A stretch of 64,000 bases of DNA. It comes from Candidatus Hydrogenedentota bacterium. GTDB taxonomy: Bacteria > Hydrogenedentota > Hydrogenedentia > Hydrogenedentales > JAEUWI01. How positions within the stretch are numbered: position 1 is the stretch's first letter; every line of letters starts with the position of its first letter. The notes beneath the pieces are model-generated. The model was not told the origin of the DNA. It ran no database searches and saw only the letters and a program-made list of their open reading frames with translations. Position numbers and translations under genes: made by a program. The stretch covers positions 19,502 to 83,501 of the forward strand of contig JAEUWI010000034.1 in NCBI GenBank assembly GCA_016791475.1, read 5' to 3'. Shown here one piece after another: positions 16,075 through 25,310 of the stretch.

Positions 16075-19000
16075 GATTCCCCCTCCATGATCGACCAGAC
16101 TCGATGGTAGCTGGCGCCACGCTCGCCCATCGCTATTGTCCACTCATTGGGGTCGGCAGCCCGCAACCGGAGGCGAATCTGGTGGAGCGGCTCTTCCGTT
16201 GTAACTTCAAGGTGTTTAGCCAGGGCTGGCGCCGCAGTCCTTGGAACCCCGAGAAGTCTCAGGGCCACGGCCTCGTCGGAGTTCACGCCGTAGTAGACGC
16301 GCGCTGGTAGATTCCGCAGGCTGCGCTGCTCGTCGGGGGACAATCGTTCGATCTTGCTTCCGAGCGTAAGCGACTGCAATGCGGAAAGTCCCCAGGACGC
16401 CGTCTGCGTGAGCCGTCCGAATACGTTGCGGCAACACTCGGTCATTGCGGCGACGGGGTCGGTGGTGGTCTCGCCGTCCGCCACTTGCTCGTGATGGCTG
16501 AAGTAGTCTGTCGCCATCTCGGTAAGCGCACGCCCCTGTACCCAGTCACAGATGATTCGGGCGAGTTTGTCTCCATCCGGACTCGTACCTCCCGTTACCG
16601 CTTTCAGGGGGTCGCGAAGCTCCGGCACTTGGAGCAACAGCCCCATCATTCGGCGAAGGTCATCTTTGCGGTCCGCGAACAACTTCGGTGACCAGACATC
16701 GTCCGGAAGATTCTCCTGACCCAGTCGGGCGAGCGTGTTGCTGACCGACTCCCAGGAGAACCCGGTAGCGTCAACCAGACTCAGTGGTTTTCCCTTGATT
16801 CGTTCGGCATAGGCGTGAACGCCCTGCACCAACGTATCCGCCCATCCTCGGTGGCTTTTGCGCAGTGATTGGAAGCCGAGGGTACCTCGAAGAACCTGTT
16901 CAACTTGCGCTGCGAACTGCTCGTGGTTCCCGATTTGACGGTATGTATGAGCCAGATACTGAACGAACGCCGACCAACCTGGTTGATGAGAGAGCGATTC
17001 CAAGCGCAGCAGCGAGCCAGCTTCCATCGCGGCCCTCACCATGTCGATGAGCGTCGAATTGAGTTCGCCCACAGCCGTATCGATCAAGTGCTCCAACTCC
17101 CGCTGCCTGGCGTCATCTTTGGCCGCCAGGGCAACCACGCCGAGGTCCCCCTGATCAACGCGACCGGCCCGACCGGCGATGTTCCAGAAGTCCTCGGGAG
17201 GCATATCGGTGCGAAACGGGAAGCTCCTAGAAAGGTACTGTTGGCTGGCAAACACGACACCGGACACGGGAAAGTTCACACCCTGAGCGATGGTGGTGGT
17301 CGCCACGAGAATGCCAAGCCGACCGGTTTCCGTGAGCCATTCCACAAGCGCACGCGTGTCCTCGGACATACCCGCATGATGAACCCCGACGCCGTACTCG
17401 AGTAGACCGGTCAGAGGGAAGTCGTGCCCCATCTCGTCGACGAGAAACTTCCGCACATGGTCGAGATCTTCGTCTACCAGCCTTCGCCTGTTCGCCTCGA
17501 CTTTAAATGTGTCAGCAATGCCCCAGGTCGCCCGTGGAGCGTCGGCGAGCACGATGACTGTGCCGCGTTCCTTCAGAACTTGCGCGGTTACAGCCGCAAT
17601 TTTCCCCGGAGATTTCGCCACCTTGGACCAGGCCAATCCCAGAGGGCGCGGCTGGCCGATAACGATCTGCTCCGGGATATCGAGGGTATTGCGAGTCGTA
17701 TGGCGCGTGCGAAGCGATAGAGTGAATGCGCCCTTGCTATCGCCCTTGTCGACACGGGCAATGGCCACAACTCGGTCGTTCGGAGTCCAGTCAACGCCCA
17801 AGTCGATGTTTTTGTTGCTATCTGGCGACAGCCATCGTGCGATCTCCGCCCCGTTACGGATGAAGGGCGTCAGCAGGAGGAACTGCGCATAGCGGCACTC
17901 CCGGTTAATCGTCGCCATGAGCAGCTCAAGCTTGATTCCTCGGTCCGGGGACGCCAACCCGTGAGCCTCGTCCACGACCACGAGCGTAATGGGTCGGCCA
18001 ATCTTGTCTTCCCAACCGCCACGCAACATCAAATCCAGCTTCTCCGGCGTGGTTACGAGAATCCGGAACTGCTGTGCTTTGTCGGACTCTGTCAGCATCC
18101 CGGCTTCGAGGCCATCCACTTCGAGTGCCGGGCTCACTTTCTCCACGACCGTCCCGATTTTCGAGAAGTCCTGACGGAGGCGCGTTGTTAACTGGTTCAC
18201 CAGCGCTCGCGTAGGCGCCAGATACGCTACCCAACCGTTCTCCTGGTCGAACTGGTTCAAGGCCTGAAGAATCCGAAACTGTGCGATGAACGTCTTACCG
18301 CTCGAAGTCGGCAAGCTCACCACAACCGCGCGATGGCCAGAGCCGAGAAGGCCCTCCTCACGGAGGGTCCGCCTCTGGGGAGGCAGCATCTCAAAGATTG
18401 GGCGCGATCGATCTCGAGCAGTCAACGTCTCAACGAATCGCGTCACCCGGCTGTTGACTGCGCGGGTGACCGTCCAGATGCTGCTTTCAACCATCGCGCG
18501 TGCAGTTCGAGCGAGTAGGCGCGACAGGTTTTCCTGGTCGATCAGTTGGCCGCGCGCGGATGCGCCAATTGCCCGGTCGAACTGCGCTTCCAGTTGTTCT
18601 CTGATGTCGAAGTGGCCGTCGATGGAGCCCTGCCCCAGGTAGGTGCCCAGGAGCTCGGCGGCTTTCGCGAGATGGTATAGGGCTATCAATTCTAATGCTG
18701 GCCGGACGTCCTTGCTGGCCTCGGCCTCCTGCAGGAACGTGGGTTCAATGTCACGCTGGGCAATGCGGATAGCGACGATACGTGCTTGAACCGCGTCGAG
18801 GTCCGCCCAACCTTGTTTTCGAAGAAGTCGCAGCCATACCTCCAATACCGACGACCACACTCGGACGCCCCAGTCTGGAGCGTCGAGCGGCAGTACCGGG
18901 AACTCTACCTCCGTCACGATGCGTCGAAAATCCGCAGAGCGATCACCAAGGACGGCAAGGCAACCCAAGCGCACCAGCCAATGAGAAGCCGCGACTGGCT

Positions 19001-19262
19001 CCTCCGGCCATTTCAGAGTTCTGGCAATCTGGAACGCTTCAGCAGCTACAGATCGAAGTTCAATCGCCCGGTGCTCGTCATCGAGGCAATCAAAGACCTG
19101 GAGTTCAAGCGCGTTAGCAATGAACAGGAGTTCACTCTCATCCATATCTGGTGGCGATGTGGACCCCAACGCTTGTGTGAGTCTCCGGCGACTCGCTTCC
19201 GTTGTGGTATCTTGAAGGCGGTCCTCGCCAATAGCTGTCCTAAGCCAAGAGCCTGTTGTCAT
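16071..19262 (-). CDS. hamB: HamB/AbpB-like SF2 helicase of a Hachiman-type defence system
   Basis: This 1063-aa protein has ~300 N-terminal helical residues, then a superfamily 2 helicase core: LPTSSGKTFIAQ (GKT at ~322-324), APTRALVNQL, DEAH at ~431-434, HHAGMSEDTRALVEWL and GRAGR at ~697-701. It is paired with a DUF1837-like nuclease, the arrangement of Hachiman (HamAB) and the related AbpAB. HamB is thought to sense DNA structures and release HamA to cut DNA. Start 19262 gives an ATGA overlap with the hamA stop; a longer start at 19328 would overlap hamA by 70 bp. It also overlaps hsdS by ATGA, so expression is tied to the restriction genes. Confidence 0.7.
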   Translation of the reverse strand: MTTGSWLRTAIGEDRLQDTTTEASRRRLTQALGSTSPPDMDESELLFIANALELQVFDCLDDEHRAIELRSVAAEAFQIARTLKWPEEPVAASHWLVRLGCLAVLGDRSADFRRIVTEVEFPVLPLDAPDWGVRVWSSVLEVWLRLLRKQGWADLDAVQARIVAIRIAQRDIEPTFLQEAEASKDVRPALELIALYHLAKAAELLGTYLGQGSIDGHFDIREQLEAQFDRAIGASARGQLIDQENLSRLLARTARAMVESSIWTVTRAVNSRVTRFVETLTARDRSRPIFEMLPPQRRTLREEGLLGSGHRAVVVSLPTSSGKTFIAQFRILQALNQFDQENGWVAYLAPTRALVNQLTTRLRQDFSKIGTVVEKVSPALEVDGLEAGMLTESDKAQQFRILVTTPEKLDLMLRGGWEDKIGRPITLVVVDEAHGLASPDRGIKLELLMATINRECRYAQFLLLTPFIRNGAEIARWLSPDSNKNIDLGVDWTPNDRVVAIARVDKGDSKGAFTLSLRTRHTTRNTLDIPEQIVIGQPRPLGLAWSKVAKSPGKIAAVTAQVLKERGTVIVLADAPRATWGIADTFKVEANRRRLVDEDLDHVRKFLVDEMGHDFPLTGLLEYGVGVHHAGMSEDTRALVEWLTETGRLGILVATTTIAQGVNFPVSGVVFASQQYLSRSFPFRTDMPPEDFWNIAGRAGRVDQGDLGVVALAAKDDARQRELEHLIDTAVGELNSTLIDMVRAAMEAGSLLRLESLSHQPGWSAFVQYLAHTYRQIGNHEQFAAQVEQVLRGTLGFQSLRKSHRGWADTLVQGVHAYAERIKGKPLSLVDATGFSWESVSNTLARLGQENLPDDVWSPKLFADRKDDLRRMMGLLLQVPELRDPLKAVTGGTSPDGDKLARIICDWVQGRALTEMATDYFSHHEQVADGETTTDPVAAMTECCRNVFGRLTQTASWGLSALQSLTLGSKIERLSPDEQRSLRNLPARVYYGVNSDEAVALRLLGVPRTAAPALAKHLEVTTEEPLHQIRLRLRAADPNEWTIAMGERGASYHRVWSIMEGES

Positions 19263-20047
19263 GGTGTACTCCCATGAAGCAAAGTTGGCCAGTCGGCGAT
19301 CGGGACAGGCAAGTACCAAGCGGTGCATTCAATGCGCGTCGGGGCGGTAATTGTCGCTGCAAGCGTTTTCGCGCGCATGCTAACGTCTCGTTCATCAGGC
19401 TCTGTATCGCGAAGCAGAATCCCGACCAAAAGGAACTCCTTGCCGACAGACTGAACGTAGCGCCGAACCGCGGCCTGATAGAGTTCTTGATGCTTTGGAG
19501 CTTCACACCGGGACCGCAGCCACTTCAGCAGTGCGTGCTGAATATCCAAGCGAGTTGCCTCTTCCTCAAGTTGCCACGCCATTCCGCCACTACCATTCAT
19601 TACATTTGGAGGCGTTCTTGCGTCTGAGGAAGTCTTAACCTCACCGAAAAGTAGCAGCACCGATTCGCCTTCTCTGCAGAAACCGACGAGGTCTGCGCCG
19701 GGCAAACTGGCTCTAGGGGTACGTCGATCTCGGACAAGGTTCCACGGCCAGCAGATCTCGCGACTGTCATCGTCTACGAGAACGCACTCTGCGAGAGCCT
19801 CTCCGATTGCCCACGATTTCTCTTCGGGAACTGCGCGCAGGAGCTTCTCGACGAAACCGGTCTCCATCCCTGTAGAGGCCATTCCGCGCAACTCAGCCTC
19901 AAAGCTGGTATCGGCGTCTTCAACACGATCCTTCACTACACTTCGAAGATAGTTGGTGAACTGCTCGACGTCCGATACCTTACGACCGGACCACAATGAG
20001 CCCAAATGGGTTCCCGCATAGCAGGTGCTTGAAGCAAGTGCATTCAT
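19259..20047 (-). CDS. hamA: HamA/AbpA-like (DUF1837) nuclease of a Hachiman-type defence system
   Basis: This 262-aa protein shows a PD-(D/E)XK-like site: Glu84 in AIGEALAECVL, Asp119 in SLPGADLVGF and Glu136-x-Lys138 in LLLFGEVKTSS. RDRRTPRASLPGADLVGF and the following GEVKTSSDA match the DUF1837/HamA pattern. HamA proteins degrade DNA when released by their helicase partner during phage infection. It is coupled to hamB by ATGA and to the upstream 85-aa gene by a 4-bp overlap. The assignment rests on the motif pattern plus the helicase neighbour. Confidence 0.68.
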   Translation of the reverse strand: MNALASSTCYAGTHLGSLWSGRKVSDVEQFTNYLRSVVKDRVEDADTSFEAELRGMASTGMETGFVEKLLRAVPEEKSWAIGEALAECVLVDDDSREICWPWNLVRDRRTPRASLPGADLVGFCREGESVLLLFGEVKTSSDARTPPNVMNGSGGMAWQLEEEATRLDIQHALLKWLRSRCEAPKHQELYQAAVRRYVQSVGKEFLLVGILLRDTEPDERDVSMRAKTLAATITAPTRIECTAWYLPVPIADWPTLLHGSTP

Positions 20048-20301
20048 GGAGATGCCTCACTCCATCCCTTGCTCTCATTCAGCAGGACCTCTGCTATCCG
20101 CTCGATGGCTAGTATGCCCCTGCGGAGTAAGTCAGGCCTGCGTCGAAAGCTGAATTGGTGAATCAGCGCGGTAGCTCTATCCCCGGCAACAATAAAGGAA
20201 GCACTTCCGTGCAGCGTCATCAAGAGCCCTTGCTTGTACCGTTTGCCTGGCAATCCGACCAGCGATGCACTACAGGTTTCCATGGCGAAGTTAACTGTCA
20301 T
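20044..20301 (-). CDS. Small protein of unknown function in the defence operon (85 aa)
   Basis: I do not recognise this 85-aa protein. It starts MTVNFAMETCSASLVGLPG, has a basic segment FSFRRRPDLLRRGILAIER and ends in acidic NESKGWSEASP. It has no signal peptide or clear motif. It overlaps the gene before and after it by 4 bp (ATGA), which supports it as real and co-expressed with hamA. It could be an accessory or regulatory part of the defence unit; nothing in the sequence shows its function. Confidence 0.55.
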   Translation of the reverse strand: MTVNFAMETCSASLVGLPGKRYKQGLLMTLHGSASFIVAGDRATALIHQFSFRRRPDLLRRGILAIERIAEVLLNESKGWSEASP

Positions 20302-20699
20302 ATCTGCCCCTGGTCTTGAGGTATTCCTGCGTGTTCCTCGTTTATGGCGGAGCGCAGGCGCATCTTCAACGCGCGCGCGGCATCGGAGAGATTCTCGTCG
20401 GCCTCCAGGGCATACTCGGACCACAACACGCCGATTTGTTCGTGCAGCTCTGCCTGCAGATCTTCGCGGGTGGGGGCAATCACGTGAATGTGCAACGCGT
20501 CGTCCTTGAGGATCACGTGTTGCCTGGACGCGGTGAGTTCGGGCGTGAGCTTGAGCGGTTCATGGAATAGGAGGCGCTTCTCGCGCCACGGCACTTCTCT
20601 CACGTCGAAATCCGACATAGCCAGCGGCTCAATGCTTTCGACAGCATCGCAGTTTGCCCCGAGGACCCTTAAGTCCAGCTTTTCCAACTTGTCTGACAT
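20298..20699 (-). CDS. Protein of unknown function in the defence operon (133 aa)
   Basis: I do not recognise this 133-aa protein. It contains DVREVPWREKRLLFHEPLKL, LHIHVIAPTREDLQAELHEQ and IGVLWSEYALEADENLSDAA, suggesting an alpha/beta fold without an obvious catalytic motif. The start at 20699 has GGGAAGAG upstream. It ends in a 4-bp overlap with the 85-aa gene, and is the first of an overlapping chain leading into hamAB, hsdS and darT. It begins ~290 bp past the hsdM stop, after a 21-bp tandem repeat. Confidence 0.6.
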   Translation of the reverse strand: MSDKLEKLDLRVLGANCDAVESIEPLAMSDFDVREVPWREKRLLFHEPLKLTPELTASRQHVILKDDALHIHVIAPTREDLQAELHEQIGVLWSEYALEADENLSDAARALKMRLRSAINEEHAGIPQDQGQI

Positions 20700-20839
20700 G
20701 TCTCTTCCCTGTAGCCGGGTGCGATGACCTGGCACCTTGCACGCTTGTCATGGTACTACAGCGCTATTCGGCAATTCGCCTGAGACGGGCACAGCCTGCG
20801 CGTCGCCTGTCGCACATTCGGTGGGCTCAAAAAGGGCGG

Positions 20840-20963
20840 TTGCTCCCCCCGATCCAGGGGTCGCTCCCCCCGATCCGAGGGCCGCTCCTCCCGATCCAGG
20901 GGTCGCTCCCCCCGATCCAGGGGTTGCTCCACCCGATCCGAGGGCCGCTCCTCCCGATAATCG
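20840..20963. repeat. Tandem 21-bp repeat, six units
   Basis: Units begin at 20840, 20861, 20882, 20903, 20924 and 20945 (the last partial). The shared core is CGCTCCCCCCGATCC followed by AGGGG or GAGGG. Each unit can form a small CCCC...GGGG hairpin. The array lies between the hsdM stop and the accessory genes and could act as an attenuator, binding array or recombination-prone spacer. Confidence 0.85.
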
Positions 20964-20989
20964 TTATGTCGAACTGGGGCCGGATCACC

Positions 20990-23290
20990 CTAGCGTACCC
21001 CCTTCAGCAGGCCATCCAGCAGGCCTTCGGCCTCCTTCTCGATGGCGAGGATGTCGGCGCTGATTTCTTCCAGCGTCCGCAGCGGTTGCGGCTTGTAGAA
21101 GTGGCGGGTGAAGCTGATTTCATAGCCGATTTTGGTGGCGCTTTCTTTGATCCAGGCGTCGGGGGTGTAGGGCAGGACCTCGCGGCGGATGAAGGCCTCG
21201 ATGCCGCCTTCCTCCAGGAGCGGGACCTGCTCGGTGTCGCGTAGATCGGAATCGGGCTCATACTCTACGATGGCGCTCTTGCCGTCCACGGTGGCTTCGA
21301 CGAGTCCGCGCAAGGGGTCGGCCTTGATTTTGCCCGGCTTATGGACCTTGGCGATGACGGGCGGTGCGGACTCCTCGCGCCAGCTCACGGCCTTGAAGAT
21401 TTGCTTGAGATCCGCAGCGCCGAGCTTTATCCCCCCGTCTTTCAGGGCGGCGTTCACCCGGTCGCGGAAAACATTGTGGTCCTCAAAGGGCTGATCGCCC
21501 AGGGCGGCCCGGAGTTTCGTGGCGGCTTCGACCAGGCGGCCGTCGCGCTCCCAGGTCTTCGGGTCGAGGAGCTTCTTTTTCTTCTTCTCGGGCAGGCCCT
21601 TTTTCGTCGAGCCGCCTTCTTCGTCGTCACCTTCTTCCTCGTCGCTGCCCCAATCGGCCAGTCGGGCCTCGACCTGGGTGGCGACTTTCGGGAAATTCTC
21701 GAACAGAAGGTCACCGAATTCCTCGTTGAGCACGGTGCGGATGTCCTCGTCGCCGGAAGTGAAGCGGAGCGTCTCGATGGCCTTGAGGGAGAACTGGCTG
21801 TGCAGGCGCAAGGGACGCTCGACGGTGACTTTCCAGTAGCCAAAGGCGGCGTTGGGGAATAGCTTCGATTCGGGTGTCTCTTTGAATTCAAGGAAGGTGC
21901 GGTTGATCCGTTCGATATCCTCGGGGGAAAGTTCGCAGTTTTTCTTGCCGAGGTTTTTCCGAAGCGGTTTGAACCATTGGGTGGCATCAATGAGCTGGAC
22001 CTGGCCCTTGCGGTGGGTGGCCTTCCGGTTGGAAAGCACCCAGATGTAGGTGGCGATGCCGGTGTTGTAGAAGAGATTGAGGGGGAGGGCGACAATGGCT
22101 TCGAGCCAGTCGTTTTCGATGATCCACCGGCGAATGTTGCTCTCGCCTTGGCCCGCATCCCCCGTGAAGAGGGAGGAACCGTTGTGTACTTCGGCGATGC
22201 GGCTGCCCAGGGCGGACTTGCCGTTCATCTTCGAGGCCATGTTGGCCAGGAAGAGCATTTGGCCATCGCTGGAGCGGGTGACGAGGGAAAGCTCCTCGCC
22301 GTTGTGCATGACCTTGAAGCGCGGATCGCGCATCCCTTCCTTGCCGCCCATGGCCTCCAGATCTTTCTTCCAGCTCTTGCCGTAGGGCGGATTGGCGAGC
22401 ATGAAATCGAACTCTTGCGCGGGGAAGGCATCGTGCGACAGGGTGGACCATTCGGCACCACCGACGATGTGGTCGGCGCTCTCGCCTTCGCCCTTGAGCA
22501 GCATGTCCGCCTTGCAGACGGCGTAGGTCTCGGGGTTGATCTCCTGGCCGTAGGGCAGGCACTTGACCTGTTGACCTCGCTTCGCAGCGATGGCCACGAG
22601 CGTCTCCTCCGCAACCGTGAGCATGCCGCCGGTGCCACAGGCGCAGTCGTAGAGGAGGTAGGTGCCGGACTTGATCTCGTCCTCGATGGGCAAAAAGATG
22701 AGATTGGCCATGAGGCGTACTGCGTCGCGCGGGGTCCAGTGCTGACCCGCCTCTTCGTTGTTGTCCTCGTTGAACTTTCGAACCAACTCCTCGAAGACGG
22801 TGCCCATGGCGTGGTTGTCGATACCAGCGGGGGAGAGGTCGATGTCGGGATCGAGGAACTTGTTGATCAGCGTGCCGATGGCGTCGGCCCGAGAGAGGGT
22901 CTGGAGCTGGTTGCGGAATTTGAAGTTTTCCAGGATGTCCTGGACGTTCGACGAGAAGCCGTTGAGGTAGTCTTCGAAGTCGGCCAGGAGCTGTTGCTGG
23001 CTGCCCCGCGACTTAAGATCACGCAGGGTGAACTTCGATGTATTGTAGAAGGCCTGGCCGGCAGCATCGCAGAGGGCGGCGCGCTGCTCCGTAATCTGCG
23101 CGTCGTCGAGCATCTTCTTCGTCTCAAGCACCTGCGGCTTGGTCGGTTCGAGCACGGCGTCCATACGTCGGATGACGCACATGGGCAGGATGACATCCGG
23201 ATATTTCCCACGCTTGAACAAATCGCGCAGGACATCGTCGGCGATGCCCCAAATGAAGGAGACGATCTTGTTGTGTGTGGCTTGATCCAT
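20990..23290 (-). CDS. hsdM: Type I restriction-modification system, methyltransferase subunit
   Basis: This 766-aa HsdM has the N-terminal HsdM domain, then the N6-adenine methylase core: SAM-binding CACGTGG (216-222) and catalytic NPPY (300-303) with QHWTPRDAVRLMANL just before. A long acidic-basic insert lies near residues 560-600 (SDEEEGDDEEGGSTKKG), and a C-terminal region of ~200 residues extends the protein beyond the typical ~500 aa. It methylates adenine in the HsdS target. Start 23290 has GGAG ten bases upstream. It leads the restriction locus on the minus strand. Confidence 0.93.
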   Translation of the reverse strand: MDQATHNKIVSFIWGIADDVLRDLFKRGKYPDVILPMCVIRRMDAVLEPTKPQVLETKKMLDDAQITEQRAALCDAAGQAFYNTSKFTLRDLKSRGSQQQLLADFEDYLNGFSSNVQDILENFKFRNQLQTLSRADAIGTLINKFLDPDIDLSPAGIDNHAMGTVFEELVRKFNEDNNEEAGQHWTPRDAVRLMANLIFLPIEDEIKSGTYLLYDCACGTGGMLTVAEETLVAIAAKRGQQVKCLPYGQEINPETYAVCKADMLLKGEGESADHIVGGAEWSTLSHDAFPAQEFDFMLANPPYGKSWKKDLEAMGGKEGMRDPRFKVMHNGEELSLVTRSSDGQMLFLANMASKMNGKSALGSRIAEVHNGSSLFTGDAGQGESNIRRWIIENDWLEAIVALPLNLFYNTGIATYIWVLSNRKATHRKGQVQLIDATQWFKPLRKNLGKKNCELSPEDIERINRTFLEFKETPESKLFPNAAFGYWKVTVERPLRLHSQFSLKAIETLRFTSGDEDIRTVLNEEFGDLLFENFPKVATQVEARLADWGSDEEEGDDEEGGSTKKGLPEKKKKKLLDPKTWERDGRLVEAATKLRAALGDQPFEDHNVFRDRVNAALKDGGIKLGAADLKQIFKAVSWREESAPPVIAKVHKPGKIKADPLRGLVEATVDGKSAIVEYEPDSDLRDTEQVPLLEEGGIEAFIRREVLPYTPDAWIKESATKIGYEISFTRHFYKPQPLRTLEEISADILAIEKEAEGLLDGLLKGVR

Positions 23291-23292
23291 GA

Positions 23293-23427
23293 TTATGCGA
23301 CTCCGGCACGACGAGGGATCGCCGCAAAGCACGCGCCCATCGTCTCTTGAGGCTTGGACTGGACGGACGGGCAGGTCCCGACGCCGGAATGGGCGGCATC
23401 ACTCTGGATGTCTTCGAGGTTGAGCAT
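23293..23427 (-). CDS. Possible small leader ORF before hsdM (44 aa)
   Basis: A 44-codon frame starting MLNLEDIQSDAAHSGVG stops two bases before the hsdM ATG. GGGGAA lies ~9 bases upstream. No family is recognised; it may be a leader peptide or chance. Confidence 0.22.
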   Translation of the reverse strand: MLNLEDIQSDAAHSGVGTCPSVQSKPQETMGACFAAIPRRAGVA

Positions 23428-23758
23428 GAATTCTGATTCCCCTGCGCACGGGCCCGCACCGACGTTCGCAGCACGTGGTAAAGGGCCAGTAAGATGCTCC
23501 CGCATAGGCGCTTAGGGCCTTTCCAACTGCCGTGGTGGTTGTCACAGGATAGTACCAGATGGGGAACGGGGTGCTCAATGCGGCTGACAGGTCACGGCCG
23601 GATGAACACGGGTCGATGGATATATTTCATTTCTGGCGGTGAAAATTGCGGGACAGCGTTGAGCGCAGGTGGGTGCCGAGCCGGCGAAGACGTGGGCAGG
23701 GAGGCCCGGTGGTGCAATCGAACCATTTTAAAAAAATCCCTGCCGCATTGAACAACTA
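23428..23758. other. Intergenic region upstream of hsdM
   Basis: No supported gene. It should hold the hsdM promoter, but no clear -35/-10 pair was found. The part nearest 23740-23758 has a short AT-rich run (TTTTAAAAAAAT). Confidence 0.3.
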
Positions 23759-24025
23759 TTATTCGTCGTCACTCTCCGAGCGCTGGTTGGCGCGGAAGAT
23801 CCAGATGTGGGCCAGGTCCGCCACTTTGGCGACCAGAGGCAGTTCATCGCGCCCGAAGGAGTCGGAGGTCTTCCACTCGTCTTCGTCCTTGTAGAGACGC
23901 GTGATCCGGACGCTATACCGTGTGCCGTTCTTGGATTCGTTCTGCCAGATGGCGGCCTTGATGGTGCCCAGGCGGAGTTCTTCCACGGGCTTGTTGGCCG
24001 TTGTTTTCTTGTTGCTGCTGGCCAT
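23759..24025 (-). CDS. Conserved mobile-element protein of unknown function (88 aa)
   Basis: This 88-aa protein has ELRLGTIKAAIWQNESKNGT, then RYSVRITRLYKDEDEWKTSD and DELPLVAKVADLAHIWIF. The strand pattern suggests a small beta-rich fold. The style is that of short proteins found with DUF932 and antirestriction genes on plasmids, but I cannot name a function. Start 24025 follows AGGAGG by six bases. It lies 25 bp after the DUF932 gene and probably shares its transcript. Confidence 0.6.
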   Translation of the reverse strand: MASSNKKTTANKPVEELRLGTIKAAIWQNESKNGTRYSVRITRLYKDEDEWKTSDSFGRDELPLVAKVADLAHIWIFRANQRSESDDE

Positions 24026-24050
24026 GATGGCCTCCTTTCGTGAGGAGTGG

Positions 24051-25076
24051 TTATGCGGCGAGGGCCAGAAGGCCCGCCGCTTTGGTGTCCAATTCGATGC
24101 GGTCGCCGGCATTGGGCAGCTTGCCCGCCATGCGGGTGAGGGCGTCCACCAGCGCGAAGATGGTGAAGCAGCCCTGGGCTTTGGCTATCTCCGTCGCCTC
24201 GTGGGCGAGGTTCCGGGGGATGCCATTCTTCGTCAGGGCCTTGAGCACCTCCTCGGCATCCGCGCCGAGGCGTTCGTGCATGGCCTTGCGGATCACTTTG
24301 GCAAAGCCGTCGCGCCGTTCGTCCCGCTTCCACACGAGGTGCTCGATGATCCGCCGGATCTCATCCAGCGACTCATGCACCCGCGCTGTGTGGTTGCGCG
24401 TGAACTCCACGACCTCCACCGCGTCCCAGACGATGTGATTTCGGCAAATCGCCTGAAACCAGAAGGTCTGCACGCCCACGGAGCGCTTGCCCACCTCCGA
24501 GTTCCACAGGAAAAAGCCGGGAGCAAAAGGCTCGCCGTCGATCTCCGTCCAACCCGTCGGATCAATCAGAAAGCAGAACATATCCTGCTCCCCGCAATAG
24601 AGCCCCGTCGCGCCCGTGATGGCCGCCTGGGGTGGCGCGAAATCACCCGCCACGTCCAGCACCGCACCGAGCAAATCGGCGTTGTGCAAGCGGGTGTACG
24701 TCGCGCCATGGATGGAGCGGATTCCGTCCGCCATGGTCATGGCCTGAATGGGCCGTGATCCGCCGGGGAGCGTCTCCCGCAGCACGTTGGCCGCCGTTTC
24801 CGGCCGGAGCTTATTCACCGTGTCCTTGCTGACCTTCGCCAGTGCGCACACCTGGCTGAAGCTCCAGTCGTTCAGGCGGTAGACGCCATCCTCGCCGAGG
24901 CGCAGGTTGAGCGCATCGCCCTCCACCTCTGGACGGATCCCGGAAGGCGGATTCCACTTTTCCTCCGACCATCGCTTCTGCCCCTCGCAGTGGCTTACAA
25001 GCGCCGCCAGCGTGGGGTATTGTTCATCCGGCGAACGCCGGTAGAGCTCATTATGAGCCCGCGTCAAATGGGCCAT
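24051..25076 (-). CDS. DUF932 domain protein
   Basis: This 341-aa protein matches DUF932, a plasmid- and phage-associated family of unknown biochemical role. Recognisable parts are NDWSFSQVCALAKVSKDTVN near 68-87, FLIDPTGWTEIDGEPFAPGF near 170-190 with GFFLWNSEVGKRSVGVQTFW, and ICRNHIVWDAVEVVEFTRNH near 210-230. GGAGACAGGG precedes the ATG. The presence of DUF932, ArdC and a replication initiator supports an integrated plasmid-like element. Confidence 0.8.
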   Translation of the reverse strand: MAHLTRAHNELYRRSPDEQYPTLAALVSHCEGQKRWSEEKWNPPSGIRPEVEGDALNLRLGEDGVYRLNDWSFSQVCALAKVSKDTVNKLRPETAANVLRETLPGGSRPIQAMTMADGIRSIHGATYTRLHNADLLGAVLDVAGDFAPPQAAITGATGLYCGEQDMFCFLIDPTGWTEIDGEPFAPGFFLWNSEVGKRSVGVQTFWFQAICRNHIVWDAVEVVEFTRNHTARVHESLDEIRRIIEHLVWKRDERRDGFAKVIRKAMHERLGADAEEVLKALTKNGIPRNLAHEATEIAKAQGCFTIFALVDALTRMAGKLPNAGDRIELDTKAAGLLALAA

Positions 25077-25310
25077 GACCCTGTCTCCTTGTTGTTGAAA
25101 TTCCCAATGAAAAAACCGTGTTGCACCACCGGTCTCCCATAAGACATGAGAGACGGGGGTATCCCGTCTACGCGTATTCGGATTTGAAAGAGCATCAGCT
25201 TTGGAAGGGTTATGGCGGGAATATACGCGAGCGTGTCATTTAGTCAAGGCTTGGGTCAGGAATGGGGGAGGGATATACGTGCCCCCACGTACACCGGTCC
25301 AATTTTCCTA

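Noticed and set aside
20737..21063. A plus-strand frame with APPDP repeats
   Set aside because: It is produced by the 21-bp tandem repeat and runs into the 3' end of hsdM on the other strand.
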